From assembly GCF_021216675.1 (NCBI RefSeq), contig NZ_CP086120.1, positions 1,904,501 through 1,968,500 of the forward strand: a stretch of 64,000 bases of DNA, in the 5' to 3' direction. Both the position numbers and the translations under genes were made by a program. The stretch's first letter is position 1, and the number at the start of each line of letters is the position of its first letter. Source of the DNA: Streptomyces gobiensis. Its GTDB lineage: Bacteria; Actinomycetota; Actinomycetes; Streptomycetales; Streptomycetaceae. Below are positions 8,715-17,447 of the stretch, piece after piece. The notes beneath the pieces are model-generated. The model saw nothing but the letters and a program-made list of their open reading frames with translations, was not told the origin of the DNA and searched no databases.

Positions 8715-9213
8715 CCGTTCACCCGCCTGTCTGCCCGTACTGCCCGTAGAAACCATTCAGTGATCTATGACTCTGCATGACTCTATGCAGCGGGGCAAGT
8801 GGGGGGTTACCAGTGCCATGGACGGTCCCCGCCCGTACGGTGACGCGCATGAGCGCCCGTGACCATGAGCTAAGAAGGAGCGGCGGGCGGGAGGTGGCGC
8901 GGGGACCGCCGCACCCCGGTGTTGCCACCAGGGGCGGGACGACGGCGGTCCCCGCGAAGGACATACGCCGGGCCAGGACCGGGCATACATCCGGGCGACC
9001 ATGGAGGTCCGGGAGCCGCTCCGGAAGTCCTTGGCGCCACGCTCTCGTCGGCTTTCCGCCGACACCCACCAATGTGCCGTACGGGTGTTAACCGCACTTT
9101 GCGCTGCCGTGACACTTTGGGTGCGATGAGGATGCCAATTCCCGGCCGCGGGCCCGGGGTTACCCCCGGACCAGTGCGATCTGGTTCGGAGGTCAATCCC
9201 TACGTCCCGTCAA
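8715..9213. other. 499-base gap without a credible gene
   Basis: Several open frames cross this gap but none has codon bias, a ribosome site or a recognisable product. It must contain the promoter of the RpiR-type gene and the 3' untranslated region of the cystathionine beta-synthase gene. The only structure seen is the weak hairpin at 9151-9172. Confidence 0.5.
9151..9172 (-). terminator. Possible terminator after cystathionine beta-synthase
   Basis: GGCCCGGGG and the facing CCCCGGACC arm pair in 8 of 9 positions with a 4-base loop, 42 bases past the stop. No T-run follows, so this is tentative. Confidence 0.35.
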
Positions 9214-10599
9214 TTACTTCGCTGCACGCGCCAGATAGGCCAGCAGATCCTGGCGGCTGACCACCCCGGTCGGCTTGCCCTCCACCAGCACGATGGCAGC
9301 GTCCGCGCCCTCCAGCGCCGCCATCAGATCGGCGACCGGCTCACCCGAACCAACCTGTGGCAGTGGGGCGCTCATATGCTTCTCCAGCGGGTCGGTCAGC
9401 ATGGCCCGCTTGGTGAACAGAGCGTCCAGCAGCTCACGTTCCACAACCGAGCCGATGACCTCCGCCGCCATCACATCCGGATGCCCCGCTCCCGGCTTCA
9501 CAATGGGCATCTGGGAAACCCCGTACTCGCGCAGCACATCGATCGCCTCGCCGACGGTCTCCTCCGGGTGCATATGGACCAGCGAGGGGATCTCACCCTC
9601 CTTGTCGCGCAGCACATCAGCGACCCGGGCACTCGGCTCGCCTTCCTCCAGGAAGCCGTAGTCGGCCATCCAGTCATCGTTGAAGATCTTGCTGAGATAG
9701 CCACGGCCACTGTCCGGGAGCAGCACGACGACCACATCCTCGGGGGTCAGCCGCTCGGCCACCTCCAGCGCCGCGACAACCGCCATCCCGCAGGAGCCGC
9801 CGACCAGCAGACCCTCCTCCTTGGCCAGGCGGCGGGTCATCTGGAAGGAGTCCTTGTCCGAGACCGCGATGATCTCATCGGTGACCTCCGGGTCGTAAGC
9901 GGTCGGCCAGAAGTCCTCACCGACGCCCTCGACCAGATACGGGCGGCCCGAGCCGCCCGAGTAGACCGAGCCCTCCGGGTCGGCCCCGATGATCTTCACC
10001 CTTCCGTCGGAGACCTCCTTGAGGTAGCGGCCGGTGCCGGAGATCGTGCCGCCGGTGCCAACGCCCGCGACAAAGTGGGTGATGCGGCCCTCTGTCTGCT
10101 CCCAGAGCTCCGGGCCGGTGGTCTCGTAGTGCGAACGGGGGTTGTTCGGGTTGCTGTACTGGTCCGGCTTCCAGGCTCCAGGGGTCTCCCGGACCAGACG
10201 GTCCGAGACGTTGTAGTACGAGTCAGGGTGATCAGGGTCCACAGCGGTCGGGCAGACCACGACCTCGGCGCCATAGGCGCGCAGCACATTGATCTTGTCC
10301 GTTGAGACCTTGTCCGGGCAGACGAAGAGGCAGCGATACCCCTTCTGCTGGGCGACGATCGCCAGGCCCACACCCGTATTGCCGGACGTCGGCTCGACGA
10401 TGACGCCGCCCGGCTTCAGCTCCCCGGAGCGTTCGGCCGCCTCGATCATCCGGACCGCGATCCGGTCTTTTACTGAGCCACCCGGGTTGAAGTACTCCAC
10501 CTTCGCCAGGACGGTGGCCCCGGTCCCCGAGGTGACATTGTTCAGCTTGAGCAGCGGGGTGTTGCCGACAAGCTCGATCATCGACTCGTGATACTGCAC
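9214..10599 (-). CDS. cbs: Cystathionine beta-synthase
   Basis: Condenses homocysteine (or O-acetyl donors) with serine to cystathionine in the transsulfuration pathway. Of 461 residues, 1-320 are the PLP domain: NTPLL near 13, PLP lysine K44 in GGSVKDR, TSGNTG (71-76), and the phosphate-binding GTGGTISG (181-188). Residues about 335-455 form two CBS domains, a regulatory module that binds adenosyl ligands in some homologues and distinguishes this enzyme from plain cysteine synthases. The start is GTG at 10599 with GGAGACAAGA before it. Its length matches actinobacterial Cbs. It is divergent from the SGNH hydrolase gene. Confidence 0.93.
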   Translation of the reverse strand: MQYHESMIELVGNTPLLKLNNVTSGTGATVLAKVEYFNPGGSVKDRIAVRMIEAAERSGELKPGGVIVEPTSGNTGVGLAIVAQQKGYRCLFVCPDKVSTDKINVLRAYGAEVVVCPTAVDPDHPDSYYNVSDRLVRETPGAWKPDQYSNPNNPRSHYETTGPELWEQTEGRITHFVAGVGTGGTISGTGRYLKEVSDGRVKIIGADPEGSVYSGGSGRPYLVEGVGEDFWPTAYDPEVTDEIIAVSDKDSFQMTRRLAKEEGLLVGGSCGMAVVAALEVAERLTPEDVVVVLLPDSGRGYLSKIFNDDWMADYGFLEEGEPSARVADVLRDKEGEIPSLVHMHPEETVGEAIDVLREYGVSQMPIVKPGAGHPDVMAAEVIGSVVERELLDALFTKRAMLTDPLEKHMSAPLPQVGSGEPVADLMAALEGADAAIVLVEGKPTGVVSRQDLLAYLARAAK

Positions 10600-10769
10600 T
10601 CTTGTCTCCGCGTTCAGGGGGGCTGCCGCGGTCGCGGGCCCGTAGCTGAAAGCCTATTGCGCCGCCAGGGCCTCTGGGGCGTTGCAGAGTGCGGTGTACG
10701 GGGCAACAAAGTGTTAAGTGCGTGCGTCGAATGGACGGTATGGGTCGTATGGGAGGCGAGACCAGCGGG

Positions 10770-11801
10770 ATGTCCAGGGCGAGGGTGGCGCGGCGGATCG
10801 CGACAGCCGCAGCGTATGGAAGTGGCGGGATCGGGATGCTCGGTGGCTTCGTGATCGGTGTACTGCTCACCGAGGTCCAGCTCGCAAAGCGGAAGCTGGG
10901 CGGCCACGTCGATGCGCCGCCCATGGCGGACGGACTCTACGGGGCCGTCTTCGCGCGCCACGACGGGCCACCGCTGCGGCTGGCGTTTCTCGGCGACTCC
11001 ACGGCCGCCGGGCAGGGAGTGCACCGGGCCCGGCAGACACCGGGCGGGCTGCTCGCCTCGGGGCTGGCGGCGGTGTCCGAACGGCCGGTGGATCTGCGGG
11101 TCGTAGCGCTGCCGGGGGCGAAGTCCGATGACCTGGAACGGCAGGTGACGGTGCTGCTGTCGGAGCGGGAGCCGTCCCAGGCGCCCGATGTCTGCGTGAT
11201 CATGATCGGGGCGAATGACGTCACCGGGCGGATGTCCGCGTCACGGTCGGTGCGGTATCTGTCGGACGCGGTGACCCGGCTGCGTACGGCTGGCTGCGAG
11301 GTCGTCGTCGGTACCTGCCCGGATCTCGGGTCGGTGGAGCCGGTGGGACAGCCGCTGCGGTGGCTCGCGCGGCGGGCCAGCCGGCAGTTGGCGGCGGCCC
11401 AGACGATCGCGGTGGTGGAGCTGGGCGGACGTACGGTGTCGCTGGGCGACCTGCTGGGTCCGGAGTTCGCGGCGAATCCGCACGAGATGTTCGGGCCGGA
11501 CAACTATCACCCCTCGGCGGAGGGGTATGCGACGGCGGCGATGGCGGTGCTGCCGACGTTGTGCGCGGCGCTGGGGCTGTGGCCGGAGGCGGAAGAGCGG
11601 CCCGACGCCGCGCGCCGGGAGGGGCTGCTGCCGGTTGCCCGGGCGGCGGTGGAGGCCGCGGAGGAGGCCGGTACGGAGGTGGCGGCGGCTCGGGGGCCGT
11701 GGGCGCTGCTGCGGCACCGGCGGCGGCGCCGGGTGGCCCCGGAGGACCCCGCCCCGCCGGAGGGGTCCGCTCCGGCGGAGGAGGTCACCCGGGCGGAGTG
11801 A
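10770..11801 (+). CDS. Membrane-anchored SGNH/GDSL hydrolase
   Basis: 343 residues. A signal-anchor (residues 14-35) is followed by an SGNH hydrolase domain: block I FLGDSTAAGQG with the nucleophile S77, block III GAND (147-150), and block V DNYHPSAEGY with the D244-H247 pair. The C-terminal 60 residues are low-complexity (RRRRR, then P/E/A). It probably hydrolyses an ester or thioester at the outer membrane face; substrate unknown. The ATG at 10770 lies 13 bases after GGGAGG; upstream ATGs lack a site. It is divergent from cbs and followed by a repeat element. Confidence 0.82.
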   Translation: MSRARVARRIATAAAYGSGGIGMLGGFVIGVLLTEVQLAKRKLGGHVDAPPMADGLYGAVFARHDGPPLRLAFLGDSTAAGQGVHRARQTPGGLLASGLAAVSERPVDLRVVALPGAKSDDLERQVTVLLSEREPSQAPDVCVIMIGANDVTGRMSASRSVRYLSDAVTRLRTAGCEVVVGTCPDLGSVEPVGQPLRWLARRASRQLAAAQTIAVVELGGRTVSLGDLLGPEFAANPHEMFGPDNYHPSAEGYATAAMAVLPTLCAALGLWPEAEERPDAARREGLLPVARAAVEAAEEAGTEVAAARGPWALLRHRRRRRVAPEDPAPPEGSAPAEEVTRAE

Positions 11802-11897
11802 GGGCGCCGCTCCCGGGCGGGTTCCGATATGCGGCTCCGCCGCGTGGCGGGGCTTCGCCCCGGGTGCGGGGGTGCCGTGGGTGGGTGTTCCCCTTAT

Positions 11898-12062
11898 CCC
11901 GCCCCTTCCCGGAACCGGGGCTTGCGCCCCGGACCCCGGGGTTGGCCCTGTGCGGGCCGGTGGCCGGTGTTGTGCCCACCCGTTCCGCCCCTCGGGCGGC
12001 CCGAGTGCCCACAACACCTCGGGGGTCTGGGGGCGGAGCCCCCGGTTTCGGGAAGGGGCGGG
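11898..12062. repeat. 165-base intergenic inverted-repeat element
   Basis: The outer arms, 11898-11920 and 12040-12062, are complementary at 22 of 23 bases. Within, GTGTTGTG pairs with CACAACAC and several GGGGCTTGCGCCCC-type small palindromes occur. Such GC-rich nested palindromes recur between Streptomyces genes. It lies between the stops of two converging genes and may act as a bidirectional terminator, or be a non-autonomous mobile or processing element. No transposase is present. Confidence 0.75.
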
Positions 12063-12073
12063 TCAGGGGTGCC

Positions 12074-14587
12074 CTACTCCGCCTTGATGGCTGTCAGCAT
12101 GTTCAGTCTGGCCGCTCGGCGGGCGGGCCAGAGCGCGGCCAGGACACCGACGACCGCGGCCAGGGCCAGGAAGACGCCCATCCGGCCCCAGGGGAGCACC
12201 AGCTCATACGTGGCGAGCGAGCCGCTGAGCAGTTCGCCGGCCGCCCAGCCGAAGAAGACACCAAGGCCGATGCCCATGACCCCGCCGAAGAGGGAGATGA
12301 TGATGGACTCCAGCCGGACCATCCGCTTGATGCCGCGCCGGTCGAGGCCGACCGCCCGCAGCATGCCGATCTCCTGCGAGCGCTCGAAGACCGACATCGC
12401 CAGGGTGTTGACCACGCCGAGCACCGCGACGATCACAGCCATGGCGAGCAGCCCGTAGAGCATGTTCAGCATCAGGCTGAACATCTGGGCGATGGATTCG
12501 GAGACGTCCTTCTTGTCCTGGACGAGTATCGCCGGGTTGTTGCCAAGCTCCTTCTCCAGCGAGGACTTCGCGGCGTCGCTCGCGCCGTCCTTCGTCTTCA
12601 CCATCACCTGCATGTCCCTGACCTGGTCCATATGCGGATCCAGCGTCCTGGTGTCCAGCATGATGCCGCGCATCATCTCGTTGCCCTCGTAGACACCGGA
12701 GATGGCCAGCTTGCCCTTCTCGCCGTCCTCGAAGGTGACCGGGACGGACGAACCGACCTTCCAGTTGTGCTCCTTGGCGGTGTCCTCGTCCACGACGGCC
12801 TTGTCACCGCTCAGCCCGTCGAAGGAGCCCGCGGAGAAGTCCAGCTGGGCCAGCTTGGCGATGTCGGTGCCGTTGACGCCCGTCAGCCACTCCGTGGTGC
12901 CGTTGATCTCGGATTCGGAGCTGCGCAGTGGACTGACCGCGGTGACCTGGTCGTCCTTGGCCAGCGTCCGCGCTACCTCGGGAGACAGCTCACGGAAGTT
13001 GGCCATACTGATCGTGTAGTCGGCCTTGAGCGATTCCGTCGCCATTTTGTCGATGGCCTGCTGCGAGCTGCCCGCGATCACGGTCATACCGGTGATCAGG
13101 GTGAGGCCGATCATCAGCGCCGAGGCGGTCGCGGCGGTACGCCGCGGATTGCGTACTGCGTTCTGCCGGGCCAGCTTTCCGGAGACCCCGAAGCCGCGCA
13201 GCAGCGGAGCCGCGGCGGCGATCAGGGGCCGGGACAGCAGCGGGGTCAGCACAAAGACCCCGATGGTCAACAGGGCGCCGCCCAGTCCCATCGGGAACTT
13301 GGCCGCGTCCGCCTCCATGCCGGTCCCGGCGAGTACCAGCGCCGCACCACCGGCCGCGATGATCGAACCGATGGTGTTCCGGATGACCAGCGAGCGGGTC
13401 GTGGGGGTCGCGTGGACGCTGCTCATCGCGGCGACCGGCGGGATCTTCGCGGCCCGGCGGGCGGGCAGCCAGGCGGCCAGCACGGTGACCACAACCCCCA
13501 CGGCCAGCGAGGTGATGACCGCGCTCGGCGAGATGATCAGCGGACCGTCCGGCACGGTGGCGCCGATACCGTTCAGCAGGGAACGCAGTCCGGCGCCGAT
13601 GCCGATACCGGCGAGGAGCCCCGCGACCCCGGCGACCGCACCGACGACAAAGGCCTCGATCAGCACCGACCGGGTGATCTGGCGGCGGCTGGCACCCACC
13701 GCGCGCAGCAGCGCCAGCTCCTTGGTGCGCTGGGCGACCAGCATGGTGAACGTATTGGCGATGATGAAGACGCCGACGAAGAGCGAGATACCGGCGAAGA
13801 CGAGCATGCCGGTCTGCATGCCGCTCATATTCTCTTCGATCATCCTGGACTGGTCATCGGCGAGCTTCTGCCCGGTGACGGCCTCAAGCTCCTCCGGCAG
13901 CATCTTCTCGACCTCGGACCTGAGCTGGCCCTGTGAGGTACCCGGAGCGGCCTTGAGGGTGATCTCGTTGAACTCCCCGGGCTGGGCCAGCAGCTGCTGC
14001 GCGGTCGGGGTGTCAAAGAGGACGAGCGAGCCGCCCGCGGCGACATTGCCGTCGTTGGTGGTGAAGACGCCGGTGACCTTCTCCTCGCGGACCGGTCCGT
14101 CGACGGACATACGTACGGTGTCACCGACCCGGTAGCCGGTGCGCTCGGCGGTCTTCGCGTCCAGCGCGACCTCGCCCGCCCGCTGTGGCGCGCGGCCGTC
14201 CTTCATCGGATAGCGGGCGTCGGTGCCCTTGCCGTCCTGGCCGGCGTAGTAGTTGCCGCCGAGCGTGGACCAGCCCTCGCCGACGAGCTTGCCGTTCTTG
14301 TCGGCGAGCGCGGCGAAGCCGGTGACGGAGCCGGTCGCCGACTCGGCACCGGGCAGCGCGGCGGCCTGGTCGAGCAGCCGCTGGTTCAGCGGGTTGTCGG
14401 GGTCGGACTGTACGGCCACGTCCACGTGGTCGAAGCCCTTCTCGGAGCTCTTCTGGTAAGCGTCCGAGATGGTGGAGGTGAAGACCAGGGTGCCGGAGAC
14501 AAAGGCGACGCCGAGCATGACGGCGAGCACGGTCATCAGCAGCCGGGCCTTGTGCGCGAACACATTGCGCAAGGCGGTACGGAACAT
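12074..14587 (-). CDS. FtsX-family ABC transporter permease
   Basis: 837 residues in the two-unit arrangement of large actinobacterial FtsX/LolE/MacB-type permeases. One helix at the N-terminus (LLMTVLAVMLGVAFVSGTLVF) precedes a large extracellular domain (about 40-250). Three helices follow (270-370, with AQRTKELALLRAVGASR), a second fused unit starts near residue 430, a second extracellular domain spans about 510-700, and a final helix trio follows (FERSQEIGMLRAVGLDRRG). This class extrudes or senses lipids, lipoproteins or antibiotics rather than importing sugars. The ATPase gene lies 64 bases upstream on the same strand, forming one transporter. A paralogous pair is at 55.1-58.5 kb. Confidence 0.9.
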   Translation of the reverse strand: MFRTALRNVFAHKARLLMTVLAVMLGVAFVSGTLVFTSTISDAYQKSSEKGFDHVDVAVQSDPDNPLNQRLLDQAAALPGAESATGSVTGFAALADKNGKLVGEGWSTLGGNYYAGQDGKGTDARYPMKDGRAPQRAGEVALDAKTAERTGYRVGDTVRMSVDGPVREEKVTGVFTTNDGNVAAGGSLVLFDTPTAQQLLAQPGEFNEITLKAAPGTSQGQLRSEVEKMLPEELEAVTGQKLADDQSRMIEENMSGMQTGMLVFAGISLFVGVFIIANTFTMLVAQRTKELALLRAVGASRRQITRSVLIEAFVVGAVAGVAGLLAGIGIGAGLRSLLNGIGATVPDGPLIISPSAVITSLAVGVVVTVLAAWLPARRAAKIPPVAAMSSVHATPTTRSLVIRNTIGSIIAAGGAALVLAGTGMEADAAKFPMGLGGALLTIGVFVLTPLLSRPLIAAAAPLLRGFGVSGKLARQNAVRNPRRTAATASALMIGLTLITGMTVIAGSSQQAIDKMATESLKADYTISMANFRELSPEVARTLAKDDQVTAVSPLRSSESEINGTTEWLTGVNGTDIAKLAQLDFSAGSFDGLSGDKAVVDEDTAKEHNWKVGSSVPVTFEDGEKGKLAISGVYEGNEMMRGIMLDTRTLDPHMDQVRDMQVMVKTKDGASDAAKSSLEKELGNNPAILVQDKKDVSESIAQMFSLMLNMLYGLLAMAVIVAVLGVVNTLAMSVFERSQEIGMLRAVGLDRRGIKRMVRLESIIISLFGGVMGIGLGVFFGWAAGELLSGSLATYELVLPWGRMGVFLALAAVVGVLAALWPARRAARLNMLTAIKAE

Positions 14588-14651
14588 GGGAAGGTCCTGG
14601 AAGTGGTGGTGAGTGAGCGGGCTGTGGAAGGGCGGGCAGGGGGCTACCGCT

Positions 14652-15437
14652 TCAGCTGGGGCGGCCCTTCGCGTCGAAGCCCTTCATCCGCTCAAGCACC
14701 GAGTCGGCGGTGGGACCGACCATGTCGTCAACGATGCGGCCGTCAGCGAGGAAGATCACCCGGTCCGCGTAGGAGGCGGCGACCGGATCGTGGGTGACCA
14801 TGACGACGGTCTGGCCGAGTTCACGCACCGAGTTGCGCAGGAAGCCCAGCACCTCGGCGCCGGAACGCGAGTCCAGGTTTCCGGTCGGCTCGTCGCCGAA
14901 GATGATGTCCGGCTTGGAGGCCAGCGCCCGGGCCACGGCGACGCGCTGCTGCTGACCGCCGGAGAGCTCGCTCGGACGGTGCTTCAGGCGGTCGGAGAGG
15001 CCAACGGTTTCCACCACCTTGTCGAGCCACGCCTTGTCGGGCTTACGGCCCGCGATGTCCATCGGCAGGGTGATGTTCTCCAGCCCATTGAGCGTGGGCA
15101 GCAGATTGAAGGCCTGGAATATAAAACCGATCTTGTCGCGGCGCAGCTGGGTGAGCTTCTTGTCCTTCAGCGAGGTGAGCTCGACATCGCCGATCCGCGC
15201 TGACCCGCTGGATACCGAGTCCAGACCGGCCATGCAGTGCATCAGGGTGGACTTGCCGGACCCGGAGGGGCCCATGATCGCGGTGAACTGGCCCTGCCGG
15301 AAGTCGACGGAGACCTGGTCGAGCGCGATCACCTTGGTCTCGCCCTCGCCATAGACCTTGGAAAGGTCCCTGGCACAGGCGGCGGCAGCGCCGGTGGAAG
15401 CGGCGGCGGGGGCGCCGGGCTGGGTGGCGGTCGTCAC
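14652..15437 (-). CDS. LolD/MacB-type ABC transporter ATPase
   Basis: 261 residues. Walker A GPSGSGKST, Q-loop FIFQAFNLLP, signature LSGGQQQRVAVARAL, Walker B IIFGDEPTGNLD and H-loop VMVTHDP are complete. The TGNLDS D-loop and NLLPTLN are typical of the FtsE/LolD/MacB subgroup that powers FtsX permeases. The GTG at 15437 is chosen because AGGAG lies 9 bases before it and the upstream 15 codons add only unconserved sequence. It is the first gene of the transporter operon. The paralogue at 57710 shares long identical stretches. Confidence 0.92.
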   Translation of the reverse strand: MTTATQPGAPAAASTGAAAACARDLSKVYGEGETKVIALDQVSVDFRQGQFTAIMGPSGSGKSTLMHCMAGLDSVSSGSARIGDVELTSLKDKKLTQLRRDKIGFIFQAFNLLPTLNGLENITLPMDIAGRKPDKAWLDKVVETVGLSDRLKHRPSELSGGQQQRVAVARALASKPDIIFGDEPTGNLDSRSGAEVLGFLRNSVRELGQTVVMVTHDPVAASYADRVIFLADGRIVDDMVGPTADSVLERMKGFDAKGRPS

Positions 15438-15680
15438 GGGACGTGGCTCCTGTCGGGGATGAGGCTGACTGGTCCACTCCATCGTCCGTGCCGAACCGGC
15501 CCCGCGGATCAGCCCCGCTACCGGTCTTATGGGGAGCCCTCGGGCGTATACGGGACAGGCCGCGTCCTACCTGGGGATGACGGCGCCCCTGAGAGGGTCC
15601 GTGGCGCCGGAGGACGAATTTGCGACATTCCTGGTCACCGGGCATATGCCCGTAGAGGCCTCCCAAGCGGGGGGCTGCCG

Positions 15681-15695
15681 CTGATGCGACATCAG
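15681..15695. promoter_or_regulatory. Palindrome in the ABC/bldA intergenic region
   Basis: CTGATG-CGA-CATCAG has perfect 6-base arms and lies at the edge of an A/T-rich patch (15695-15720) unusual for this genome, likely part of the promoter of the leftward ABC operon. Confidence 0.35.
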
Positions 15696-15755
15696 TTGCC
15701 AATAAAATAAGACAACATCAGCCCGACGCACCGCCGTTCGGGGGACAGTCCCGGT

Positions 15756-15761
15756 TAGGCT
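15756..15761 (+). promoter_or_regulatory. Possible bldA -10 (TAGGCT)
   Basis: TAGGCT lies about 50 bases before the mature tRNA 5' end and matches the TANNNT pattern; a small palindrome GGGAC-A-GTCCC sits just upstream. No good -35 is apparent, so this is tentative. Confidence 0.35.
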
Positions 15762-15812
15762 CGTTCAGCACCCTGGGGTGGGCCGCATGAGCTCGGTGCG
15801 GCCCGAGCCGGT

Positions 15813-15895
15813 GCCCGGATGGTGGAATGCAGACACGACGAGCTTAAACCTCGTTGGCCTACGTGGCCGTGCCGGTTCGAGTCCGGCTCCGGGCA
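15813..15895 (+). tRNA. bldA: tRNA-Leu (anticodon UAA), bldA
   Basis: The acceptor arms GCCCGGA (15813) and TCCGGGC (ending 15894) pair fully. The anticodon stem ACGAG/CTCGT encloses loop CTTAAAC with anticodon TAA at 15845-15847. There is a long variable arm (GGCC/GGCC), as expected of a class II leucine tRNA, and a T-arm CCGG-TTCGAGT-CCGG. The 3' CCA is not encoded in place. A tRNA-Leu reading UUA is bldA in Streptomyces: UUA is very rare there and loss of this tRNA blocks aerial growth and antibiotic production. It lies between the ABC operon (divergent) and cfa (convergent). Confidence 0.95.
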
Positions 15896-15953
15896 CACCA
15901 GGCTGCCGGGGTGCTTGCCTGTTGGGCGGCCCTGTCCCCCGGTCCCCTCGACC

Positions 15954-17225
15954 TCAGGAGCGCCAGTCGCGGGTACGCAAGGGCAGACCCGAGATGCCTG
16001 AGTCGGGGGTGCGGATCGCCAGGATCTGGTTGACGCCGATGCGGTTGTGTTCGAAGGAGAGTGCTGACGCGGCCATATAGAGCCGCCAGACACGAGCCCG
16101 GCCCGGAGTGCTGAGGCGAGCCGCGCGCGGGAAGTCGGCTTCCAGGTTGGCCACCCAGCGGCGCAGCGTCATGGCGTAGTGCTCCCGGATCGACTCCAGA
16201 TCGCGGACCTCGAAGCCCGCCTCCTCAAGATGGGTGACCGTGCGGCCCACCGGGGCCAGTTCACCATCGGGGAAGACATACGCGTCGATGAATTCATCCG
16301 CCTCGTAGGCCTCCTCCGACACCTCGGGACGTCTGGCGATCTGATGGTTCAGCAGGCGGCCACCGGGGCGGAGCAGGCCATAGACGGTGGCGGCGTACTC
16401 ACGGTAGCGGGCGGAGCCGACATGCTCTGCCATACCGATGGAGGCGATGGCGTCATACGGGCCGTCAGGGATGTGCCGGTAGTCCTGAATACGGATGTCG
16501 ATACGGTCCGTCAGACCGGCCTCCGCGATCCGCTTACGGGCGTACGCCGCCTGCTCCGCGGAGAGCGTGACCCCGACCGCCCGCACGCCGTACTCGCGGG
16601 CCGCGTGCAGCGCCAGGGAGCCCCAGCCGCAGCCGACGTCGAGCAGCCGCTGGCCCGGCTGCAGGGCGAGCTTGCGGCAGACCAGATCGATCTTTGCCCG
16701 CTGCGCCTCCTCCAGGGTGAGGCCCTCGTCCCAGTAAGCGCAGGAGTACACCATGGACGGGCCGAGCACCTGCTCATAGAAGTCGTTGCCGACGTCATAG
16801 TGGTGGCTGATGGCCCGCTTGTCGCGGCGCACGCTGTGCCGGAACCCGGTTCGGTGGCGCACCTCTTCCCGGGGCGGGGGCGGGGGCGGCAGCGGCCCGG
16901 CGAGGGCCAGCAGCTCACGGGAGGCGGCCAGCCGGGCGCCCTTGGCCGGGCGGCCCTGCCCCTCCCACAGCGGGCCGGCGAGCCGGTCCAGCGCGTCGTA
17001 CAGATCACCTTCGATGTCCAGCTCTCCGGCCACCCAGGCCCGGGCGAGACCGAGCTCGCCCGGCCGCCACAGGATGCGCCGCAGGGCGCGGCGATGGCGT
17101 ACGACCAGGGTGGGGGCGTCGGGGGGACCCGCCTCGCTGCGGTCCCAGGCGCGGATACGGATCGGGAGCGGGATGCCGAGCGCTGACTCGGCCAGGGCGT
17201 GGAGCCGCACAGCGGCTGCGGTCAT
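15954..17225 (-). CDS. cfa: Cyclopropane-fatty-acyl-phospholipid synthase family methyltransferase
   Basis: Transfers a methylene group from S-adenosylmethionine to unsaturated acyl chains of membrane phospholipids. Of 423 residues, the N-terminal lipid-interaction domain is about 1-120. The SAM domain has HHYDVGNDFYEQVLG, SMVYSCAYW (the CFAS active-site segment) and SAM motif I LDVGCGWGSLA (195-205), then SIGMAEHVG and NHQIARR. A proline run (PPPPPPP near 112) is unusual but sits in a linker. The ATG at 17225 has an excellent GGAGGTGTGCC before it. It is monocistronic between bldA and the ndh terminator. Confidence 0.92.
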   Translation of the reverse strand: MTAAAVRLHALAESALGIPLPIRIRAWDRSEAGPPDAPTLVVRHRRALRRILWRPGELGLARAWVAGELDIEGDLYDALDRLAGPLWEGQGRPAKGARLAASRELLALAGPLPPPPPPREEVRHRTGFRHSVRRDKRAISHHYDVGNDFYEQVLGPSMVYSCAYWDEGLTLEEAQRAKIDLVCRKLALQPGQRLLDVGCGWGSLALHAAREYGVRAVGVTLSAEQAAYARKRIAEAGLTDRIDIRIQDYRHIPDGPYDAIASIGMAEHVGSARYREYAATVYGLLRPGGRLLNHQIARRPEVSEEAYEADEFIDAYVFPDGELAPVGRTVTHLEEAGFEVRDLESIREHYAMTLRRWVANLEADFPRAARLSTPGRARVWRLYMAASALSFEHNRIGVNQILAIRTPDSGISGLPLRTRDWRS

Positions 17226-17318
17226 GGCACACCTCCGAGAAACCAGGACTGCTATGTACATAAACACCAGTCGCTCTCAGATGCATGCCCACCCGCGGGG
17301 ACTTGCCGGGCCATAACG

Positions 17319-17360
17319 CCGAAGAGCCATCCGCCCCACGGATGGCGGATGGCTCTTCGG
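17319..17360 (-). terminator. Terminator after ndh
   Basis: A perfect 17-base stem (17319-17335 with 17344-17360) with an 8-base loop, 88 bases past the ndh stop and 94 before the cfa start codon. Confidence 0.85.
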
Positions 17361-17447
17361 TACGTATACGGGTACATACGCGCGGACGTACTCGCGCATG
17401 TATGCGCGTGCGGCCAACGCGTATGACCAGGGGCTTACGCCCCGGCG

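Noticed and set aside
8715..9213. A small RNA or protein gene in the gap before cbs
   Set aside because: Frames exist but lack codon bias and ribosome sites; no recognisable structural RNA such as SRP RNA or 6S RNA was seen.
9214..10599. Plain cysteine synthase
   Set aside because: The C-terminal pair of CBS domains and length of 461 residues point to cystathionine beta-synthase.
11360..13936. 858-codon plus-strand frame across the first ABC permease
   Set aside because: It runs through the end of the SGNH gene, the intergenic inverted repeat and the opposite strand of a clear permease; its sequence is compositionally antisense.
15896..15900. Encoded CCA for bldA
   Set aside because: Sequence after the discriminator is CACCA, so the CCA is shifted by two bases and must be added after transcription.
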